Assembly: GCA_023313575.1 (NCBI GenBank)
Contig: JAJTTP010000001.1
Location: 1,860,001-1,924,000, forward strand
DNA length: 64,000 nucleotides
Reading direction: 5' to 3'
From: Eutypella sp. D-1
Lineage: Eukaryota > Ascomycota > Sordariomycetes > Xylariales > Diatrypaceae
A model generated the notes under the pieces. That model ran no database searches. It saw nothing but the letters and a program-made list of their open reading frames with translations, and was not told the DNA's origin. Of this stretch, positions 57,425 through 64,000 are shown piece by piece. Positions within the stretch are counted from its first letter, which is position 1. Each line of letters starts with the position of its first letter. The position numbers and the translations under genes are program-made.

Positions 57425-58438
57425 CTTGAAAGGTTTTGTGGCTGTACTTGTTGCATCCTCCTATATGCGCTCGCGTTATGAGTAGTTCCGTCGCATTGTT
57501 TAATGGCATGTGTTTCGTCCTTTATCTTTGGTTACTGCATCCTCTGCCGGCTTCTCTAAATCTCTTGTTTCATCTGAAATACATATAATATCGACCACGA
57601 TTTAGGGGACCGGTTAAGGGTGAGGAGGGGTCACATAGGGGTGGTTAGTTGGTGCTAGGTGGTGTTGTGTGTAGATATATGGAGTTATGAAATAATGAAG
57701 GAGGTTAGGAGGAAGAATCCGGAAATAGACATGAACTAGAACCTTGGAAGTTCTTAGAAGTTGTAGCCCCGGAGCCCTACTCTAGCTGCCTGGAAGATTG
57801 GCTTGTGATAGAAATTCATCTTCACTACCAAGTACCCAAGTACTACAACCTTAAAGTCTTCCAGGTTAGTAAGTGCAGAAGTAGGCCCGCTAAGTAGCAC
57901 TATGTGATGTACCCGACGGGCCCAAGTTTTAGGGATCGATTTTAGGGGTACGTACTATGTAATTGCACACGTCATTCATGCATACATCGGGTACCTAGGT
58001 ACAGGTAACTGCCATGGATGCGTTTTCCCCTGTGTAGCGTTACCTAAACACCACATGCCACCAGTCTGCTGGAGAGCAGACTAGCTCGACTTTATGGTTA
58101 CCTAGTAGGTAGGAGACAGACGAGTTCTAGCGGCACAAGCCAATGAAACACCACCATTATTACTTAGGTAGTTAGAGCTTAAGCTGTACAGATGTACCTA
58201 ACTACCCACCCATGTACCTACATACAGTGGGTGTAGTAGCTAAGTAGGCAACGTAGGCAGAGATCAACTTCCTCTCATAACTTCTTACACAACATTCAGA
58301 TGGATGCGCCCAACCCTGCGATGGTTCCTAGACCTCACCTCACCGCACCGCACCTAATGTTCATGCGAACTCATGGGACCATTAAAAATACCAATACCAA
58401 TACCTCCTTAGGTTGAACCCGGTTGAACAGCGGCAAAG
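57425..58438. promoter_or_regulatory. Divergent promoter region MON1 / DOP1
   Basis: 1.0 kb between two start codons that face away from each other, so it must hold both promoters. Several ACCTAGGTA-type motifs occur (for example near 57990-58003). No clear TATA box for either gene and no coding sequence were seen. Confidence 0.5.
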
Positions 58439-61400
58439 ATGGCTCCCGTCGAACCCGCTCCCCGTCGCTCCGTGTCCCCGGACAGCTCCGGACGGGACAC
58501 TCCCATCTCGCGACAATGGAGGAGTCAGTTGGGTGCAGGTACGACTTTCATGCTGTCAGGATAGTTATCACTGATAATTATAGAAAAAAAAAAAGTCCTC
58601 GTAACTAACTGATTTATTTCCTCGTCCGTTCCCTTAGAAGACACTCCCCCGAAAGACAAGCATTACCGAAAATATGCAACAGGCGTCGAGCGGGCCTTGT
58701 TGCTGTTTGATACCGCTCTTCAAGAGTGGGCAGACTATATATCTTTCCTGAGCAGGCTTCTTAAGGTAAGGAAGAATGATGTTGTCTCTGGCGGTGTTCC
58801 TAGACTTTGCTAAACATCTCTATGCGTCTCTCTATCTCTGTCCAGGCATTACAAGCGCGCCAGTCCAGCATAACCACCATCCCCTCCAAAGCCCTTGTCG
58901 CAAAGCGTCTCTCCCAATGCCTTAACCCCTCGCTCCCCTCTGGAGTCCACCAGAAAGCATTGGAGGTCTATAACTATGTGTTCTCCGTCATTGGGAAGGA
59001 TGGCCTCTCGAGGGACCTCCCTTTGTACCTCCCTGGTTTGGCACCTACCTTATCCTTCGCATCCCTAACCGTCAGGGGCCCGTTCCTCAACCTCCTCGAG
59101 AAACATTTCCTCCCGGTAGACCCGCGTTCGCTACGACCGGCTATGAAATCTATTATACTGGCCCTACTCCCAGGATTAGAAGAGGAGACGAGCGAGGAAT
59201 TTGATAGGACTCTGAAACTCATGGAAAACTTCAAGATCACCATCCGTCCCCCCAATAGCAAGGACCTGACCAAGTCCCATTCTACCGGTGATGATTTCTT
59301 CTGGCAGTGTTTCTTCCTAGCTACCATAACTAGCCATAGTCGTCGACCTGGCGCACTCGCTTACCTAGTCCGTTGCTTGCCGACATTAGCACCTCCTGAC
59401 CCTTCGGACGGTGGCAAGAATGAGGACCAAGATAACCACTCAGCTGAACTTGCCACCTTAGTAACTTCCCCCGAGCCCGGCTTGCTCCTCAGATGTTTCG
59501 CCGCTGGCCTCGGAGACGAACAGATTCTGATCCAGAGAGGGTTTCTTGACCTGCTCGTGACACATCTTCCTTTGAATTCTAAGGTCCTACAGGATAAAGT
59601 TAAACCCGACGACATGGACCTCCTCCTCCGTGCTGCTGTTGGCGTCGTAATTAGAAGGGACATGAGCCTCAATCGACGCCTGTGGGCGTGGTTTCTAGGC
59701 CCGGAGCCTGCAAGTCAGGAGCACGAGAACGGGGCAGAACCGAACTCCCCTTCCGATCAGCACCAGGGATACTTCACCTCTAAAACAAGCCATTTTGAGG
59801 AGTATGGCCTGCAGCCGTTGACCCGAGCTTTGCTTGCCATGATCGATTCTGCATCCGAAAGCAGCCCTGCAGAGCGGGCTCGGCCTTTTCGCATATGCCT
59901 GTCCTTGATGGACAGATGGGAGATCGGTGGTTTAGTGGTACCCGAGATCTTCCTTCCCGTTATCTCTAGTGTCAAGAGCTTTAAAGCCCAGGCTTCCAGC
60001 AAAGCTGAGTTTAATGAAGTGTTGCGCAGTGCCAGCGTCTTCTTTGACGGCGTTGAGAGCGGCCTCATCTATGGGGAGATGGTTGGGCTCATGGCTCAAG
60101 CTGTGGGCCCTGGCAACACGCCGCATCAAGAGCGTGCCGAGAAGCTCTCTTTGGTCCAGTTTATCATGAAGCACTTCAATGTTCGCGAAGAGGAAATGAT
60201 CACCGTTCATGCTCCTCTGGCGGCCCTGTCCATCCTGGCTATGTTGGGCGACGTCAAGGAGCGCACCAAGAAATTGGGAACGGCTGATCGAGATGATGAA
60301 GCTTCTATATCTTCTCAGGTGCTCGAAATTGCCCTGAACTTAATCGAACTCGTCCCGGACCGAGCGTTCCCTGCTACATCCGGACACAAAGATTCCAACG
60401 GATCACCAGAGGAAAAGCCCACGTCAAATGTTGAGATACTGAAGAAGATCAGGGAATTCTATGTTTCTGACCAGGGTAACGTCGAGGCGGCCCCACTACC
60501 ATTTTCTGCCCAGGAGGCAGGAAATCTACTCCTCCAAAAAGCTTGCGATTTGACATGCGATAGTCTCCAATCCTCTGAACTGACCGCACCATTATCAAAT
60601 AAGAGTCGTGTCCTTGCGCTGCTACTGATGAAAATCCCCCCGGATTACCCCATAAACACTAAAAGGCTCGTCTCTTCTATACAAAGAAGGCTCTCGGGAG
60701 AGAGTCTGCCTTTCATCGGCTTCAAATCCATATTATCCCTCTCAACGCAGCTCTACAACGGTGAACGTATATCATTAGCTTCCTTATCAGACCTGGTAGA
60801 ACCTCTGGTTCGTCATGCTTGGGGTTTCCTATCATCTTCGGAGCCGAAATATCACGTCGAAACCGTGCGCTGCCTCTGGCAACTACAGTCAGCCCTCACG
60901 ACTGCCAATCGTGACATCGAGGCCACCATCTCAGACCTTGTCCTCAAGGATGATACGACTGGTTCATTTGCCATCCGACCCGCCGATCCAGGCCGCACCT
61001 TCAGTATATTATGGACACACACACTTCAGGATGGCTCCTCACATTCCGACCGAAGATCGTCCAGGACTCCTTGGGAGTCAAAGTTCGTCATCAGGTTACT
61101 GGGTTCAGATTATTACGAAGTGATGCTTACGAGGCCTCTTTTTCTGATGCTCGATTCCCTCCTAGATGAACGCACACAGTTGTTCATGGCCGTCAAGAGT
61201 TGGCTCAACCATATGGTCGGCATTGAGAAGTGAGTCGCCCAGTACTACTATATTGCATAAAACGTGGTCGCTGACCTGCTCTGCAGACTCTTCCTAGTAT
61301 TTGTAACCAAGATAGCACAACTCAACTTTCTTAAGTCGTTTCCGCTTTCTTCAAGCGCTTCCGTTGAATACACAACAGATGATGACCTTGACTTGGGACT

Positions 61401-64000
61401 GTATTACCTTCGCACCTTATCAAACCTCTTCCGATGGGCCCCGGATGCTTTCTGGGGTGTCCTTGCCACACGAACAATCGAGGAGCCAGACCAAACTCTC
61501 GCTGGAATCAGTAAGTTAGATACACTTAGACTTATTCGATCCTGACTAACAATTAGCAGCTGGCAAGGAAAGTGATGTCTCACTTCAGGAGATCTTCGTG
61601 CACGTCTGCATGCGGTGTATCGCTGGAAACAAGTTTCCTGAGGACAGCCAGTTACAGCTTCGTGTAGCTCAGCTACATCGGTCTGCGTTGACATTGTTAC
61701 ACCAAATCTTCCTAAATCCATATGCAGAGGCGCTATCGAACCTCAAGTTGGAAGAGCCTTTGATAGAGAGACTAGCCCAGTCTTTGGCCGCCCCAGACCC
61801 CTACATTCAAGTTCTTCTACTCGACGTGACCTTCGACACTCTCAAACTGCGCGACTTAAGCCGACGGGAAGTACCCACCTCCCCGACCGGGGAAAAGCGT
61901 GCTCTTAGTTACACAACAAGCAGCTTGCGGCCATCCTCCTCGAGCGCAGAAAACACTGCCACGGATCCTACACAGCCTCCCAGTTCCTTGTTGAAATGCA
62001 TCCAAGCCGGACTGGGTTCCCCAAGCAGTCGCTCAGTCCTAGATAGCTGGGTTGGGTTCCTCACCGAATGCTTACCTCTTTATTCGCATTCTATTTTCCA
62101 AGTGTTGATACCACTTGTAGAAACGCTGTGTGGCCAGATAGGCAGCACATTCGAAGACCTACGAAAGACCTTCGGGCAGACAGGGAAAGCCTCTGATTCC
62201 GTCGGCGCGCCTGAGACAACATTGATATCCTTGCTGAATGCCTTGGAGCAAGTATTAGCGAAGGCCCACGACTGGCTCTTAGCAGAGGAGGCGAGAGCTT
62301 CGGTTGTCAAGAGTCCTGACCAGCCTCAGGGGTTCTTTGGGAATATGGTGTCGGGTGTGTTCAATTCAGACGCACCCCAGTCTCGCAGTGCAACCGCCAA
62401 TGACAGGCTTACGGTGCATCTCGCATTCCAAGATGCCGTGCGCATGTGCTTTAAGATCTGGTCCTGGGGTCAAGGAAGCGAGGCTGGTGGTCTAGACCCA
62501 GACTCAGCGGCTTCGTTCAACTATACATCTCTGCGCATGCGCAATAGGGCTCGTAGATTGCTCGAGCATGTGTTCGCTGCCGAGGCTCTAGAATGCTTGG
62601 AGACGGTAGTAGACATATGGCGGTCATCTTTCAGTAGCCCCGACCCATCTAAACATTCTGCTGTCCTCAATCTCCTCCCTGCTCTTGATGGATCCCGACC
62701 GAGGCATACGATACCGGCTATATTTAACGCAATCTACAGCCGGACGAATCCTGGCGCGCTGGATCCGTCCAGGAAATCAACACTGACCATATCATTGCAG
62801 GACACGGACCTTGTCATCTTCCTCGTTGACTACGCCCGTTCCCTGGAGGATGACGCTATGGACGAGATATGGCAGGACTGCATGATCTTCCTCAAGGACC
62901 TACTTGGCAACCCCTTCCCACACAGGCAAACCCTGCCTAGCCTTTTGGAGTTCGCAGCCATCCTAGGCGAAAAGGTAGACAACACCAATTTTGGAGAGCA
63001 GAGAAAGATGAGGAGGGACCTTGGCGTGAGTATACCCCCTATTCATGTACACAACCAGACGATATGTCGCTAATATTGAACAGGATCTCTTCATGCGCCT
63101 CCTCACTGCTCTTTTCACAACGAGGCCGGCATTGTCCACCGACGTGTCGACCTCACATGCAAATACAACAAATTCCGACGAAAAATCACGCCTTTCGGTG
63201 ATTAAGCATCCTGCCGAGCGAGCGGACGATGTAGTCGGCATCCTGTCAGGTATTGTGCCGAACCTGCCCAAGATCATAGTGGACCAGGACCGGGTGCTGG
63301 CAGCGGCTGTGGCCATCTCGACCAACGTAATCGGGCCCGCGATCCGGGCCCGAAATTTCCCGGAGACGATCACCAAGAGCACGTTGACGTTGCTGCAGGA
63401 GCTGACGCGACTGCCGGGAAACCAGAAGACGTGGAAAAAGGACATTAGTGACGCGTTCAACGACGCACGCTTCTTCGGGTCGGCCGTGGCGCTAGTGCAG
63501 AGCCACTGGCTGCCGCTGCTGCAGCAATGGACGCTGACGGATAATAAAGACCGCATGCTGGAGATACTAGCACGCATCACACCGCCTACGACAGCAGGCA
63601 TCGTATTCGGCGTCGGCGCCACGTCGGCGCGCCTTGAGGCCGACCGTCGCACGCAGCTGAATCTCCGCCGCGTCGCAGCACTAGTGTTGGCCGCGTCTCC
63701 AGACGCATTCGCGGCTGAACTCCCCGCCATCCTCGACAAACTCGTGGAACTACTTGGCGCGTCGGCCACCTCTTCCCCTTCGTCCACCACCCGGGCCGAA
63801 GTGTACATGGTGGTGCGGGCGCTGGTTCTACGCACGTCGGCCGTACATTTGTCGCCGCTGTGGCCGGTGGTCAACGCGGAACTCCACGCAGCGGTGTCGA
63901 GCGTGGCGGCCTCGGCATCGACATCTGACAGCTCTGCCGCCGCCACCTCTGCAGATACATACAGCGGCGCCGCGGTACTCCAGGCCTGTAAGCTCCTGGA
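58439..64000 (+). CDS. DOP1: Dop1/Dopey-family trafficking protein (3' end outside window)
   Basis: Six exons are visible: 58439-58538, 58638-58765, 58846-61229, 61287-61510, 61560-63025 and 63084 onward, all in phase, open to the window edge; about 1739 residues are present. The conserved N-terminal Dopey domain begins DKHYRKYATGVERALLLFDT and continues WADYISFLSRLLK, ALQARQ and IPSKALVAKRLSQCLNPSLP, then GVHQKALEVYNYVFSVIG. The C-terminal leucine-rich region is seen in exon 6 (LVQSHWLPLLQQWTLTDNKD). Dop1 with Mon2 acts at Golgi and endosome membranes in traffic between them; Aspergillus dopA is needed for normal development. Family length suggests only the last 100-150 residues are missing. 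The exon 5 acceptor is a tandem TAGCAG, so one residue may be optional. Confidence 0.92.

Noticed and set aside
62963..63946. Minus-strand open frame of 327 codons
   Set aside because: It lies opposite DOP1 exons 5-6, whose plus frame reads a coherent Dop1 C-terminus; the minus frame is Ser/Ala/Thr-rich shadow sequence.
1..64000. CRISPR arrays, phage genes, bacterial operons, rRNA genes
   Set aside because: None seen: no evenly spaced direct repeats with unique spacers, no Shine-Dalgarno-coupled gene strings, no rRNA-like conserved stretches; gene structure is eukaryotic throughout.

Overview
The window is nuclear DNA of a filamentous ascomycete (Pezizomycotina, most likely a sordariomycete). 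This rests on short GT..CTAAC/CTAAT..AG introns, several-hundred-base to multi-kilobase intergenic spacers full of ACCTAGGTA-like motifs, the typical fungal housekeeping set, and a 3.9 kb AT-rich block carrying the mark of repeat-induced point mutation (RIP). No bacterial, phage or CRISPR-like structure was seen, and I found no convincing tRNA or rRNA gene.

Layout. 0-4.7 kb: the 3' part of DPH6 (plus strand, open at the left edge), then on the minus strand a GPI-anchor-like surface protein and a GIG1-like (DUF3605) gene. 4.7-8.8 kb: no gene seen. 8.8-11.5 kb: UGP1 (4 exons). 13.0-17.8 kb: a divergent chromatin pair, YNG2 (minus, NuA4 acetyltransferase subunit) and HOS2 (plus, histone deacetylase), sharing 1.7 kb of upstream DNA. 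19.4-23.5 kb: a 799-residue secreted, threonine-rich protein (4 exons) and an unrecognised 236-residue protein. 24.2-28.1 kb: the RIP-degraded transposable element relic, with a 15-bp inverted repeat near its edges. 28.5-29.9 kb: PEX10. 31.5-33.5 kb: a LYAR-type zinc-finger gene whose true start lies in a 7-codon exon about 760 bases upstream of the obvious ORF start. 33.5-38.3 kb: no gene could be assembled. 38.3-39.8 kb: a BEM46-like alpha/beta hydrolase (4 exons). 40.5-42.0 kb: a probable 67-residue gene and a 117-residue mitochondrial membrane protein, both minus strand and spliced. 43.2-44.8 kb: PDI1 (3 exons). 44.8-48.3 kb: no gene, CpG-poor. 48.3-55.2 kb: two poorly characterised proteins, one Ser/Pro-rich (1053 residues) and one Pro-rich with a C2HC zinc-finger-like motif. 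55.5-64 kb: MON1 and DOP1 diverging from a 1.0 kb spacer; DOP1 runs off the right edge.

How the genes relate. Most are unlinked housekeeping functions: diphthamide synthesis, UDP-glucose supply, peroxisome biogenesis, ER protein folding, vesicle traffic. Two neighbourhoods look functionally suggestive: YNG2/HOS2 (histone acetylation and deacetylation) and MON1/DOP1 (endosome/Golgi traffic). The stretch from 19 to 28 kb (secreted protein, orphan gene, RIP block) is the most accessory-like part of the window. Exon structures were inferred by reading frames and splice signals; no alignment could be run.
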